The notes under the pieces are model-generated. The model did not search any database. It saw only the letters and a program-made list of their open reading frames with translations, and was not told the DNA's origin. The translations under genes were made by a program, and so were the position numbers. Positions 9,036 through 19,474 of a stretch of DNA of 58,748 bases are shown piece after piece. Source of the stretch: Polynucleobacter sp. (GTDB lineage Bacteria; Pseudomonadota; Gammaproteobacteria; Burkholderiales; Burkholderiaceae); assembly GCA_030157655.1 (NCBI GenBank), contig JAOAUK010000031.1:1-58748 (forward strand), in the 5' to 3' direction. Position 1 is the stretch's first letter. Every line of letters begins with the position of its first letter.

Positions 9036-10045
9036 AAAAATTAAACTCGACGGAACAACTGAGTGTCAGTAGGCAATTTTCAACACTGCTTCAAGCAGGA
9101 CTGCCCCTACTTGATACTGTTAGCCTAATGCATATGAATGATGTGGCCAACCATTTAAAACGAGGACAAAGCCTATCTAGCTCATTTGAAAAGTTAGGTT
9201 TTGATATGTTTTGTGTCGGCCTAATTAAAACTGGTGAAATGAGCGGGGCATTAGCTAAGAGCTTTATACAAATAGAAACTTATCTCAACAAGAAGATTCA
9301 AATTAATCGCAAGATTAAAAAAGCACTTCACTACCCCATAGTTGTTATATTGACCTCATGCACAATACTTTGGGCAATGTTGTTGTGGGTTATACCGAGC
9401 TTTGAGCAGATGTTTGCTAATTTTCAGACAGAGCTACCAAGGCCCACCTTGATCCTGATTCAAACATCCCACTGGCTCAAGAATTATTGGATGATGATTG
9501 GATTAGTGCTAATTTTTTCTTTATTAATTTGCTTTCAAATATGGCAAAGATGCTTACCTATTCAACAGAAAACTGACTTCTTGTTATGTAGGCTTCCAAT
9601 TATTGGCCCCATCAGAAAAGCATCTCTTCTGGCTCAATGGAGCAGGAATATTTCAACATTACTCGCTAGCGGAATGCCTATCTTGGAAGCCATGCGGCAG
9701 ACTGCATTGATATCTAATGACTGGCTAACATTTAAATTGTGTTCAGATCTGGACAACCTATTAAGCCAAGGCTGGTCTCTTACTGATTCTTTAAGTAGAC
9801 TCAAAGCTCAGACCTATTTTTTAAACGCCGCTCAACTACAACTTATTAAAGTTGGTGAGTCATCAGGAGAACTTTGTTCGATGTTAGAGCTTATATCAAC
9901 CCAAGCATCTGACCAGTTAGATGAATTAGTAGATAGCTTAACCCAAAGCCTAGAACCACTGCTAATGGTGATAATGGGCTTGATTATCGGCACCCTAGTG
10001 ATATCTCTATACTTACCCATCTTTGAAATGGGGCAAATTCTTTGA
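9032..10045 (+). CDS. pilC: Type II secretion F family inner-membrane protein
   Basis: ORF 337 aa; two GspF-like domains (LLQAGLPLLDTVSLM; LLASGMPILEAMRQ). Confidence 0.88.
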   Translation: MKKLNSTEQLSVSRQFSTLLQAGLPLLDTVSLMHMNDVANHLKRGQSLSSSFEKLGFDMFCVGLIKTGEMSGALAKSFIQIETYLNKKIQINRKIKKALHYPIVVILTSCTILWAMLLWVIPSFEQMFANFQTELPRPTLILIQTSHWLKNYWMMIGLVLIFSLLICFQIWQRCLPIQQKTDFLLCRLPIIGPIRKASLLAQWSRNISTLLASGMPILEAMRQTALISNDWLTFKLCSDLDNLLSQGWSLTDSLSRLKAQTYFLNAAQLQLIKVGESSGELCSMLELISTQASDQLDELVDSLTQSLEPLLMVIMGLIIGTLVISLYLPIFEMGQIL

Positions 10046-10530
10046 TAGAAATCATTTCTGCAATTGTCGTCGTCTGCTCGCTAGTTGTTCTGGCATGGAT
10101 TGATTTCAAAACATTTCAACTACCAGATGCTCTAACTATTTTCTTATCGTTCTATGGGCTATTAGCGAATGGTTTTTTAAATTTAGGTTGGACAGATATA
10201 TCCTCATCGTTAATCGGTTGCGTGAGTGGATATTTGAGCCTATATCTACTAGATCTAGCCTATCTCAAAATAAAAAAACATCATGGTATTGGCATGGGTG
10301 ATGCTAAATTACTAGCGGGTCTTGGTGCCTGCTTTGGTTGGCAAACTTTGCCGTTTATTTTGATCATTGCATCCGTCACAGGTTTGCTTGGTGGCTATAT
10401 TTGGCTTAAAGTTCATCAACAAGACACTTCACATGCTTTTCCGTTTGGACCGTTTATTGCACTTGGTGGCATCATCACATTGACATGGTTAGTATTCAAC
10501 ATCCCCATCAACCTCATAAGCAGATACTAA
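10042..10530 (+). CDS. pilD: Prepilin peptidase (A24 family), lacks N-terminal methyltransferase domain
   Basis: TTG start at 10042 overlapping the pilC stop; catalytic Asp motifs AWIDFKTFQLPDAL and GMGDAKLLAGLGA; 162 aa only. Confidence 0.85.
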   Translation: MIEIISAIVVVCSLVVLAWIDFKTFQLPDALTIFLSFYGLLANGFLNLGWTDISSSLIGCVSGYLSLYLLDLAYLKIKKHHGIGMGDAKLLAGLGACFGWQTLPFILIIASVTGLLGGYIWLKVHQQDTSHAFPFGPFIALGGIITLTWLVFNIPINLISRY

Positions 10531-11144
10531 GAGTCGGCTTAACCGGAGGTATCGGCTGCGGCAAAAATGCTGTTGCCGCCCATCTCGAGAGTATGGGAGC
10601 GCTCATTATTGATACAGATTTAATTGCCCATCAAATGACTGGGCATGATGGTCTTGCTATGCCGGCCATCAAATCTCAATTTGGCGAAAAATTTGTATTA
10701 CCTGATGGATCTTTAAATAGGGGGGAAATGCGCACCCTGGTTTTTAACGATCCCAAAGCTAAATTAGCCCTAGAGGAAATAACCCATCCCTTAATTCATC
10801 AAAAATCACAGGAAATGGCGGCTGAGGGTATTAAAAAACAGCCGCCCTACGTTGTTTTCATGGTTCCGCTATTAATTGAGTCTGGACAATGGATTCACCA
10901 AACCCCTGCAAAGATTGACTATGTAGTAGTGGTTGACTGTAGCGAAGAACAACAGATTTCAAGGGTTCAAGCCAGAAATCAGCTATCCAAAGAAACTATC
11001 GAAAAAATCATTGCCAGCCAAGCCACTCGGCATGAGCGAATTAGCGTGGCTGACTATGTGATAGAAAACAACGGCACACTAGGGGAACTCGAGGTGGAGT
11101 CTAAACGCCTGCACCAGATACTTTTAAGACAGAAAAGTGATTAA
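10485..11144 (+). CDS. coaE: Dephospho-CoA kinase
   Basis: ORF 219 aa; VGLTGGIGCGKN, VVFMVPLLIESG, VVVDCSEEQQISRVQARNQLS. Overlaps pilD by 46 bp. Confidence 0.9.
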   Translation: MVSIQHPHQPHKQILRVGLTGGIGCGKNAVAAHLESMGALIIDTDLIAHQMTGHDGLAMPAIKSQFGEKFVLPDGSLNRGEMRTLVFNDPKAKLALEEITHPLIHQKSQEMAAEGIKKQPPYVVFMVPLLIESGQWIHQTPAKIDYVVVVDCSEEQQISRVQARNQLSKETIEKIIASQATRHERISVADYVIENNGTLGELEVESKRLHQILLRQKSD

Positions 11145-11197
11145 AAACACTCTTTTTTTGCTAAAAATCACAGATTTTCCGTCTAGAATATGATTCT

Positions 11198-11947
11198 GTG
11201 ATTATTTACGAATACCCCTTCAATGAACTTGTTCGCAGTCTTTTAAGACTCGAGTATCTGTTCGACCGTTTTGAGTACTTCGTAGAAAAAGATGATGCTC
11301 GTGATCAGCATCAAGCGATTGCGATACTTTTTGATTTAGGCGAAATTACAGCGCGCGCAGATTTGAAATCTAGCTTGATGAAAGAACTTGATCGCCAAAG
11401 AAGTAGTCTGATGTCACTCAAGACTGCCACCCAAATTAATCAAGATGTTTTATCCAAGACTCTCAATGACATGGATGCCATCTGGGGAAAAATTAATCAA
11501 ACAGGTAAAACAAATACGCAGATCCTTGAGAGTGAATGGCTTAATCTTATTCGCTCACGTTTAAGCATTCCTGGTGGCACAAGCCCGGTTGATTTACCAG
11601 CCTACTTTGCTTGGCAATATACGCCGGCTGATCGGCGTCGCCAAAGTCTTAAAAATTACGTTGCGCCACTATCAGCATGGAAAGATGCTAGCCAGATGTT
11701 CTTAAAGCTTTTAAGAAGCTCAGGCAAGGCTGAGAATGTGGTTGCGCCTAATGGAGCATATCAACAAATGCTTTCTGGAAAAACGTACCAACTGATGCGC
11801 GTTGGGATTGAGAACCCTCTACTAATTCCAGAAATTAGCGCCAACAAATATATGCTTTGGACTCGCTTCATGACCTGTGATGGCGAAACGAAACCACGTC
11901 CAATTGGTGAAGATGTTAGCTTTCAGCTATCACTTTGCAACTTCTAA
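11198..11947 (+). CDS. zapD: Cell division protein ZapD
   Basis: GTG start; YEYPFNELVRSLLRLEYLFDRFEYFV typical of ZapD/YacF. Confidence 0.9.
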   Translation: MIIYEYPFNELVRSLLRLEYLFDRFEYFVEKDDARDQHQAIAILFDLGEITARADLKSSLMKELDRQRSSLMSLKTATQINQDVLSKTLNDMDAIWGKINQTGKTNTQILESEWLNLIRSRLSIPGGTSPVDLPAYFAWQYTPADRRRQSLKNYVAPLSAWKDASQMFLKLLRSSGKAENVVAPNGAYQQMLSGKTYQLMRVGIENPLLIPEISANKYMLWTRFMTCDGETKPRPIGEDVSFQLSLCNF

Positions 11948-12382
11948 AAAAACATTCAGTTTTTCTAAAATTGGGAAGGTTGCCGGCAGAATTGGCTGAA
12001 GATTAGGTTTAGCAATATCTTTTTTCAAAATCCAAGCCAAGGCTTGATTTTCTAAACCGGTTGGCTCCCCTACCCAAGAACTCACCAAACAAATATGTAA
12101 GCGCACATACGCATGGGGATAGTCATGCTCAATCGTTAAGAATTCATTCGCATCACTAATTGATACGTTAATCTCTTCTTGAAGCTCACGTCGCAAAGCT
12201 TGCAGCAAAGTTTCGCCAGATTCAATCTTTCCACCAGGAAATTCCCAATAGCCTGCATAAGGCTTACCCTCGGGTCTTTGGCCTAGCAAAATTGACTGAT
12301 CAGGTTTAATCAAGACGCCAACAGCAACCTCAACAATGGGTTTGCCACTAGCGTTTGTTTTGGGATGGGATGAGGAAGGCAT
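11930..12382 (-). CDS. mutT: NUDIX hydrolase, MutT-type (8-oxo-dGTP diphosphatase)
   Basis: Nudix box GGKIESGETLLQALRRELQEEI; M at 12382 (MPSSSHPKTNASGKP) preferred over the ORF-track start. Confidence 0.85.
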   Translation of the reverse strand: MPSSSHPKTNASGKPIVEVAVGVLIKPDQSILLGQRPEGKPYAGYWEFPGGKIESGETLLQALRRELQEEINVSISDANEFLTIEHDYPHAYVRLHICLVSSWVGEPTGLENQALAWILKKDIAKPNLQPILPATFPILEKLNVFLEVAK

Positions 12383-12387
12383 ACGCC

Positions 12388-13254
12388 CTAAGATTCTTGG
12401 CCAGCCCAATGACGAGCAAATTGCCATGCAACTCGACCTGATCTGGAGCCTCTTTCTAGAGCCCAAATCAAGGCTTCCGGTTTTGCAGCATCGATCTTTT
12501 GATTGCTTAGACCAAAATGCTTCAACCAATGCGCAACCATATCTAAATACTCATCTTGTTTGGGTGGATAAAATGAGATCCACAAACCAAAACGTTCCGA
12601 TAGAGAAATCTTTTCTTCTACAACCTCACCTGGATGTATCTCACCATCCGACGTGTGACGATAAGATTCATTGTCTTTCATGTACTCAGGCAATAAATGG
12701 CGACGATTCGACGTGGCATAAATCAAGATGTTATCTACCTGAGCCGCTACAGAACCATCTAAGGCAGACTTTAATGATTTATATCCTGACTCCCCATCTT
12801 CAAAAGACAGGTCATCACAAAAAATAATGAATCGCTCAGAACGATTGGCCAAAAGATCTGTCAAATCACCTAAATCAGTTAAATGCTCTTTGTCGACCTC
12901 AACTAACCTTAGTCCTTCAGCAGCAAACTCATTCAAAGAAGCCTTGATCAATGATGATTTACCAGTACCTCTAGCACCAGTTAACAAAACATTGTTTGCG
13001 GGCTTACCTTCCACAAAGTGCTTGGTATTGGAATAAATCTGATCTTTCTGGCGATCAATATGCTGTAAGTCATTAAATGAGATGTTGGACGTATGCTTAA
13101 CAGCCTGTAAATAACCTAACTTACCTAAAAGAGTGTCTTTGCGACGCCAGCGGAAGGCAACAGAGGACTTCCAATCATTCTCTGTTAACTGCTTAGGCAT
13201 CCACTCATCAAGTCGTTGCAACAAGTGATCAAGACGCTCTAATTGATTAGACAT
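12388..13254 (-). CDS. DUF815-type AAA ATPase
   Basis: ORF 288 aa; LLTGARGTGKSSLIKA, RFIIFCDDLSFEDGESGYKSLKSALDG, LIYATSNRRHLLPEYM. Confidence 0.85.
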   Translation of the reverse strand: MSNQLERLDHLLQRLDEWMPKQLTENDWKSSVAFRWRRKDTLLGKLGYLQAVKHTSNISFNDLQHIDRQKDQIYSNTKHFVEGKPANNVLLTGARGTGKSSLIKASLNEFAAEGLRLVEVDKEHLTDLGDLTDLLANRSERFIIFCDDLSFEDGESGYKSLKSALDGSVAAQVDNILIYATSNRRHLLPEYMKDNESYRHTSDGEIHPGEVVEEKISLSERFGLWISFYPPKQDEYLDMVAHWLKHFGLSNQKIDAAKPEALIWALERGSRSGRVAWQFARHWAGQES

Positions 13255-13268
13255 AATTCTTGGTTAAC

Positions 13269-14504
13269 TTAAGAACGATAATCCGCATTAATAGAAACAT
13301 ACTCGTGAGATAGATCGCAAGTCCAAACTGTTTGAGTTGCTGTACCTCTACCCAAATCAGCCTTCACTTTAATTTCTGCTTTTTTCATCACGCGCTGACC
13401 ATCCTCTTCTTGATAGTCAGGATGGCGTCCGCCATTTTTAGCTACCCAAACATCATCTAACCAAAGTTGTACACCGCTAACATCTAAATCAGCAATCCCT
13501 GCATAACCAATTGCTGCCAAGATACGACCCAAGTTAGGGTCACTAGCAAAAAATGCTGTTTTTACAAGCGGTGAATGGGCAATTGCTTCGGCCACTTGCT
13601 TGCATTCGGCTTCCGTTTTGCCACCATCAATTTGAATAGTGATGAATTTTGTCGCGCCCTCACCATCACGCACAATCATTTGGGCTAACTGCTGGCTAAT
13701 GTCAATCAGCGCGCAGCGGAAGGCATCAAACGATGAACCGCTCGATGGAATCTCTACGCCGCTAGCACCTGTTGCCATCACAATAAATGAATCATTTGTA
13801 GATGTGTCACCATCAATAGTGATGGCGTTAAATGATAGATCTGCTGCTTCAGTAGTTAATTGTTGCAATAACTCTTGAGAAACTTTTGCATCAGTTCCAA
13901 CGTAACCCAACATGGTCGCCATATTTGGGTGAATCATTCCAGCACCTTTACTAATACCAGTTAAGGTGATTGTCTGACCATCAATTTGAATTTGTTTTGA
14001 GGTCGCCTTAGGCTGAGTATCAGTGGTCATGATTGACTCAGCCGCATTGAACCAGTTATCAGCCTCTAAACGGCTAATTGCTTGAGGCATTGCTGCAACC
14101 ACTTTTTCTACTGGCAAAGGCTCAAGAATCACGCCGGTTGAAAAAGGCAAAACCTGTTCGCGCTTTAGACCCATTAGCTTCGCTAATTCATCACATGTCT
14201 TAATGGCATTTTGATAGCCTGGCTCACCTGTACCCGCATTGGCGTTGCCAGTGTTCACAACCAAAGCTCTAACCTCAAGCCCGGCTTCTTTTGTCGCTGC
14301 CAAATGCTCTCTACAAATTTGCACTGGGGCTGCACAAAAACGATTCTTGGTAAATACGCCAGCAACACTTGAGCCAGCAGGTAATTCAATGACCAATACA
14401 TCTTTACGGCCGGGTCTTTTAATGCCCGCTTCTGCATGGCCTAAACGTAGACCATTCACTGGTTTTAAATCGCTAGCAATCGGTAATGGAGAATTGACTG
14501 ACAT
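13269..14504 (-). CDS. argJ: Bifunctional glutamate N-acetyltransferase / ornithine acetyltransferase
   Basis: ORF 411 aa; [40 protein letters not shown]. Confidence 0.95.
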   Translation of the reverse strand: MSVNSPLPIASDLKPVNGLRLGHAEAGIKRPGRKDVLVIELPAGSSVAGVFTKNRFCAAPVQICREHLAATKEAGLEVRALVVNTGNANAGTGEPGYQNAIKTCDELAKLMGLKREQVLPFSTGVILEPLPVEKVVAAMPQAISRLEADNWFNAAESIMTTDTQPKATSKQIQIDGQTITLTGISKGAGMIHPNMATMLGYVGTDAKVSQELLQQLTTEAADLSFNAITIDGDTSTNDSFIVMATGASGVEIPSSGSSFDAFRCALIDISQQLAQMIVRDGEGATKFITIQIDGGKTEAECKQVAEAIAHSPLVKTAFFASDPNLGRILAAIGYAGIADLDVSGVQLWLDDVWVAKNGGRHPDYQEEDGQRVMKKAEIKVKADLGRGTATQTVWTCDLSHEYVSINADYRS

Positions 14505-14521
14505 ATTTATGAAATCACTAT

Positions 14522-17284
14522 TTAGTTAAGCTGACCATGGCACTGCTTGTATTTCTTACCGCTGCCACAAGGGCATGGATCATTACGACCAACCTTTGGA
14601 CCAGACTGCATGGGTTGTTGGACTGCCGCTTGCTGGGCCGACTCTTGAGACTCATCTGAGTCAGCAGAATTAGCATCAGCATGCTGATACTGAACACCTT
14701 TAACATCAGCCAAATCTTCTTGAATTGATTCAGAAGCTTGCTCTAACTCGGCAGCTGTTTGAATCTTAACAACCATGATGGTGCGAGTAACATCCAACTT
14801 CACGCTATCTAATAGGCGTGCAAATAATTCGAATGCTTCGCGACGATATTCTTGTTTAGGATCTTTTTGAGCATATCCACGTAGATGGATACCTTGGCGC
14901 AAGTGATCTAAGGCAGCCAAGTGTTCTCTCCAATGAGTATCCAAGCTATACAAAGTCACTGAACGCTCAAAATTAGCAAAAGATTCTCTGCCTACCATCT
15001 CCACCTTGCCGTCATAAGAACTCTTGGCAGCTTCTAATACTTTAACGAGCAACTCATCTGTCTCAATAGATTCAGACGCATCGATTGCTGACTGCAAATC
15101 AACACTCACACCCCACTCACCACTTAATATCTGAGTTAAGCCAGCAACATCCCATTGCTCAACCACTGATCCTTGTGGAATATATTCGTGGAATAAATCT
15201 GTGAAATATGATTCGCGTAGATTTGCAATCAACTCACCAATGTCACTAGACTCAAGAACCTCATTGCGTAATCTATAAACCTCTTTACGCTGGTCATTGG
15301 CCACATCATCGTATTGCAATAATTGCTTACGAATATCAAAGTTACGCGCTTCCACTTTACGTTGCGCAGACTCAATCGAACGCGTCACCATGCCCGCCTC
15401 AATCGGCTCACCCTCTGGCATACGTAGACGATCCATGATCGCTTTTAGTCTTTCACCAGCAAAGATACGCAATAACGCATCATCTAAAGATAAATAGAAA
15501 CGTGATGAACCAGGGTCACCCTGACGAGCAGAACGACCTCGCAGTTGATTGTCAACACGACGGCTTTCATGGCGCTCCGTACCGATGATGTGCAAACCAC
15601 CTGCGGCCACCACATGATCATGCAAGCCTTGCCACTCATCATGTAACTTCTGAATACGTGACTGCTTATCTGTTTCAGCAATAGCAGCATCAGCTTCAAT
15701 AAGACCAGCCTGCTTCTCAACGTTACCACCCAATACGATGTCAGTACCACGACCAGCCATATTGGTGGCAATCGTGATCATCTTTGGCCTACCAGCTTGA
15801 GCAATGATCTCAGCCTCTCTCGCATGCTGCTTTGCATTGAGCACTTGATGTGGCAAATTTGCTTTATCTAATAACGATGAAATTAATTCTGAGTTTTCAA
15901 TCGATGTTGTACCAACTAGCACCGGTTGACCACGCTCATAACAGTCTTGAATATCTTTAATAACTGCGTTGTAACGCTCCATTGATGAGCGATAGATTTG
16001 ATCTTGTTTATCAATACGTGCATTGATGCGATTAGGAGGAACAATGACTGTCTCAAGACCATAAATCTCTTGGAACTCATACGCCTCTGTATCTGCTGTA
16101 CCAGTCATACCAGCTAACTTACCGTACATGCGGAAGTAATTTTGGAACGTGATGGTGGCTAATGTGCGATTCTCATGCTGAATTGCCACACCCTCTTTTG
16201 CTTCCACGGCCTGATGTAAACCATCAGACCAACGACGACCCTGCATCAAACGACCAGTGAACTCGTCAACGATGATGACTTCACCATTTTGTACAACATA
16301 GTGCTGATCTTTATTGAATAAAGTGTGAGCACGCAAAGCTGCATACACGTGATGCATCAACGTAATATTTTGCGGAGCGTAGAGCGATTCACCTTCTTTA
16401 ATCAAACCTAGCTTGGTTAAAGCTTGCTCTGCTTTCTCATGACCAGTTTCAGTCAAAAATACTTGGTGGCTCTTTTCATCAACGATGTAATCACCTGGAG
16501 TAATGATGCCGGTGCCATCTGCTTTTTCTTCGCCAATTTGACGAGTCAAATACTGCGGCAAGGCATTCATCGTGATATATACGTCCGTATGATCTTCAGC
16601 CTGACCAGAAATAATTAATGGCGTACGAGCCTCGTCGATCAAGATTGAGTCAACCTCGTCAACAATCGCATAAGCTAAACCGCGCTGTACACGTTGGCCC
16701 AAATCTTGAACCATGTTGTCACGCAAGTAATCGAAACCAAATTCGTTATTGGTGCCGTAAGTAATGTCAGAACCATAAGCTTTTTGTTTAGCTTCATGAT
16801 CCATTTGAGATAAGTTAATACCTACAGTTAAACCAAGGAAGTTATATAACTTAGCCATCCACTCAGCATCACGTTGCGCCAAGTAGTCATTAACTGTTAC
16901 AACATGCACACCACGGCCTGCTAGGGCATTTAAATAGACTGGCAAAGTAGCAGTGAGTGTTTTACCCTCACCTGTACGCATTTCTGCAATTTTTCCTTGG
17001 TGCAGAGCCAAACCACCAATCATCTGCACGTCAAAGTGACGCATACCCATCACACGCTTACTTGCCTCACGAACAACAGCAAATACTTCGGGCAAAATGT
17101 CATCTAAAGTCTGGCCAGCAGCTAATTTAGACTTAAATTCACTTGTTTTAGCTTGCAATGCAGCATCGTCTAGCAAGGTCATACCCTGCTCTAGACTATT
17201 AATCTGAGCGACAATGCGCTTATATTGTTTTAAGAGCCGATCATTTCGGCTGCCAAATATTTTCTTAAGAAGACCAGTAACCAT
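14522..17284 (-). CDS. secA: Preprotein translocase ATPase SecA
   Basis: ORF 920 aa; [35 protein letters not shown]-terminal [19 protein letters not shown]. Confidence 0.97.
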   Translation of the reverse strand: MVTGLLKKIFGSRNDRLLKQYKRIVAQINSLEQGMTLLDDAALQAKTSEFKSKLAAGQTLDDILPEVFAVVREASKRVMGMRHFDVQMIGGLALHQGKIAEMRTGEGKTLTATLPVYLNALAGRGVHVVTVNDYLAQRDAEWMAKLYNFLGLTVGINLSQMDHEAKQKAYGSDITYGTNNEFGFDYLRDNMVQDLGQRVQRGLAYAIVDEVDSILIDEARTPLIISGQAEDHTDVYITMNALPQYLTRQIGEEKADGTGIITPGDYIVDEKSHQVFLTETGHEKAEQALTKLGLIKEGESLYAPQNITLMHHVYAALRAHTLFNKDQHYVVQNGEVIIVDEFTGRLMQGRRWSDGLHQAVEAKEGVAIQHENRTLATITFQNYFRMYGKLAGMTGTADTEAYEFQEIYGLETVIVPPNRINARIDKQDQIYRSSMERYNAVIKDIQDCYERGQPVLVGTTSIENSELISSLLDKANLPHQVLNAKQHAREAEIIAQAGRPKMITIATNMAGRGTDIVLGGNVEKQAGLIEADAAIAETDKQSRIQKLHDEWQGLHDHVVAAGGLHIIGTERHESRRVDNQLRGRSARQGDPGSSRFYLSLDDALLRIFAGERLKAIMDRLRMPEGEPIEAGMVTRSIESAQRKVEARNFDIRKQLLQYDDVANDQRKEVYRLRNEVLESSDIGELIANLRESYFTDLFHEYIPQGSVVEQWDVAGLTQILSGEWGVSVDLQSAIDASESIETDELLVKVLEAAKSSYDGKVEMVGRESFANFERSVTLYSLDTHWREHLAALDHLRQGIHLRGYAQKDPKQEYRREAFELFARLLDSVKLDVTRTIMVVKIQTAAELEQASESIQEDLADVKGVQYQHADANSADSDESQESAQQAAVQQPMQSGPKVGRNDPCPCGSGKKYKQCHGQLN

Positions 17285-17801
17285 GACTTTTGCGAGGAAA
17301 TTTAAGCCTCAAAGTTTAGCACCCGGAAGGGGTTCTGCGAATGCTCGCGAGGCATTAGATTGCATTGAAGAAAATAGCCCGCTAGGGGAGATACTTCAAA
17401 AAGCTGAAAATAGCCTTCATTTGCAGCAGGCTTTAAGGCTTAGCCTCAATAAGAATGGGCTTGAGAAGGCTGTAGACCTAGTCAAGATAGGCGGTTTCTC
17501 CGAAGGAAATGGCGAGCTAAAGATTTATACCAATCATTCCGCTGTAGCCACTCGTTTACAACAAAAGTTGCCATCAATCCTATTAAACCTTCAAGAACAG
17601 GGTTGGGCGGTGCAATTTTTAACCATTAAACAGTCCCCCAAAGAACTATCTATAGATTCTGTAAAGAATGCCAATTACTCAGAAAAACCCCCTGTTTTTA
17701 CTGAAACTGCTCAAAAATCATGGGCGGCTCTGCTAGACCAACTAGATGGTGACTCACCCCTCAAGGCTGCCATCAAAAACCTTCTTCGCCGAAGAAGATG
17801 A
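17283..17801 (+). CDS. dciA: DUF721 (DciA family) protein
   Basis: [28 protein letters not shown]...; DUF721-like with position divergent from secA; no later in-frame start visible. Confidence 0.7.
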   Translation: MTFARKFKPQSLAPGRGSANAREALDCIEENSPLGEILQKAENSLHLQQALRLSLNKNGLEKAVDLVKIGGFSEGNGELKIYTNHSAVATRLQQKLPSILLNLQEQGWAVQFLTIKQSPKELSIDSVKNANYSEKPPVFTETAQKSWAALLDQLDGDSPLKAAIKNLLRRRR

Positions 17802-17870
17802 AATTAAAGCTAATTTTGATTATTTTTAATAGAAGTTAAGTGAATTTAACCAAACTTCACAAAATAAGCT

Positions 17871-18788
17871 CTAGGCAAAAAGTAGCCTGCCAGCCTGTAT
17901 ATAAGCTTTAGGCGCATCTGCTTCGCTAAAAGTGCGAATCTCATAAGAGCTTGGATCAGCAAACATCGCACGTAAAAGAGCATTATTCATGGCATGACCT
18001 GATTTTTCTGCAATATAAGCCCCAACAATCGGATGACCGGCTAAATATAAATCGCCAATAGCATCCAAAATCTTATGGCGCACAAATTCATCGTCATAAC
18101 GCAATTCTTCGTTATTTAAGATTCGATGCTCATCAAGAACAATCGCATTGTCTAAACTGCCCCCGCGAGCCAAACCCATTTCGCGCAAAGCCTCAACCTC
18201 ATGTGCGAAGCCAAAAGTTCTTGCACGACCAATCTCGCGAGCATATGTACTGTCTGCAAAGTCAATCACATGTCTTTGCCCAGTCTTATCTACAGCAGGG
18301 TGTTTAAAATCAATAGTGAAATCTAGCTTGTACCCATTAAAAGGCTCAAGCCTTGCCAACTTGCCAGCATCTCTTACTTCAATTGGCTTTTTAATCACAA
18401 TGAATTGACGAGGAGCTTCTTGCTCCTGTAAACCAGCAGACTCAATCAAAAATAAGAATGAAGCTGCACTACCATCCATGATCGGCACTTCTTCACAATC
18501 TAATTCAATCATGAGATTGTCAATGCCTAGGCCAGCACAGCCTGACAGCAAATGCTCGACAGTAGACACTCTCGTGTCACCATTTTGTAAAACGGTTGCT
18601 AAACGCGTATCGGTTACGCCATGAGCCTCAGCCTTGATAGCCAATGAATTAGGTACATCCACCCGATGAAAAATGATTCCTGTATTCACAGGAGCTGGGC
18701 TTAATTTCAACGTCACCTTGCGGCCCGTATGCAAGCCTATACCTACAGTTTTAACAGGGGCCGCAATGGTGCGTTGCTTTAACATCAT
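17871..18788 (-). CDS. lpxC: UDP-3-O-acyl-N-acetylglucosamine deacetylase
   Basis: [61 protein letters not shown]. Confidence 0.96.
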   Translation of the reverse strand: MMLKQRTIAAPVKTVGIGLHTGRKVTLKLSPAPVNTGIIFHRVDVPNSLAIKAEAHGVTDTRLATVLQNGDTRVSTVEHLLSGCAGLGIDNLMIELDCEEVPIMDGSAASFLFLIESAGLQEQEAPRQFIVIKKPIEVRDAGKLARLEPFNGYKLDFTIDFKHPAVDKTGQRHVIDFADSTYAREIGRARTFGFAHEVEALREMGLARGGSLDNAIVLDEHRILNNEELRYDDEFVRHKILDAIGDLYLAGHPIVGAYIAEKSGHAMNNALLRAMFADPSSYEIRTFSEADAPKAYIQAGRLLFA

Positions 18789-18805
18789 TTTTTATAATTT
18801 AATAA

Positions 18806-19306
18806 TTAGAGTGCTTTTAATGCAGATGCTGCATCACTCACTTCAAATTTACCCGGTCCTTCAACAGCCAAATGCTTCACCACACCATTATCAACAATCA
18901 TCAAATAACGTTGTGAGCGAACACCTAAACCACGAGCCATTAAATCTAACTCTAAACCTAACTTCTTCGTAAGTTCACCAGAGCCATCGGCCATCATGCG
19001 AACCTTGCCATTTACTTTTTGATCTTTACCCCAAGCACCCATTACAAAGGCGTCATTAACAGATAAACACCAAACTTCATCAACACCTTTTGCTTTAATC
19101 GCATCATATTGCGCAACGTAACCAGGTACGTGTTGTGCTGAACATGTTGGAGTAAACGCGCCAGGCAAGCCAAAAATAACAATTTTCTTACCCGCAGTTA
19201 GTTTGCTGACTTCAAAAGCATTAGGCCCTACAGAACAGCCCTCAGTCGCAACTTCTAAAAACTCATGAATCGTTGCATTTGGTAATTGTTGTCCTACAGC
19301 AATCAT
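18806..19306 (-). CDS. Peroxiredoxin (Prx5/AhpC-TSA family)
   Basis: GLPGAFTPTCSAQHVPGY active-site motif; 166 aa. Confidence 0.92.
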   Translation of the reverse strand: MIAVGQQLPNATIHEFLEVATEGCSVGPNAFEVSKLTAGKKIVIFGLPGAFTPTCSAQHVPGYVAQYDAIKAKGVDEVWCLSVNDAFVMGAWGKDQKVNGKVRMMADGSGELTKKLGLELDLMARGLGVRSQRYLMIVDNGVVKHLAVEGPGKFEVSDAASALKAL

Positions 19307-19330
19307 TTTTTGTCTCCATCAAAAATTAAG

Positions 19331-19437
19331 GCTATTTATTAATAGCAATTATTGGCATTTATATTTGCCAGAGTACCGATGGTATCGCATGCGTCGTCAT
19401 TTCGCAGGAGGCGCGTTACCACCGGCATCTGTATGCC
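19331..19437 (-). other. Structured intergenic region with tandem inverted repeats upstream of the peroxiredoxin gene
   Basis: GCTATT/AATAGC (19331-19346), TGGCA/TGCCA (19353-19370), GGTA.CGC.TGCG / CGCA..GCG.TACC (19381-19420), GGCAT/ATGCC (19424-19437). Confidence 0.45.
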
Positions 19438-19474
19438 ATTGTTTTATATGGTTTTTCTTAATTACTATGCATTC

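Noticed and set aside
12336-12827. 163-aa plus-strand ORF
   Set aside because: Antisense to the DUF815 ATPase/mutT; no domain-like sequence.
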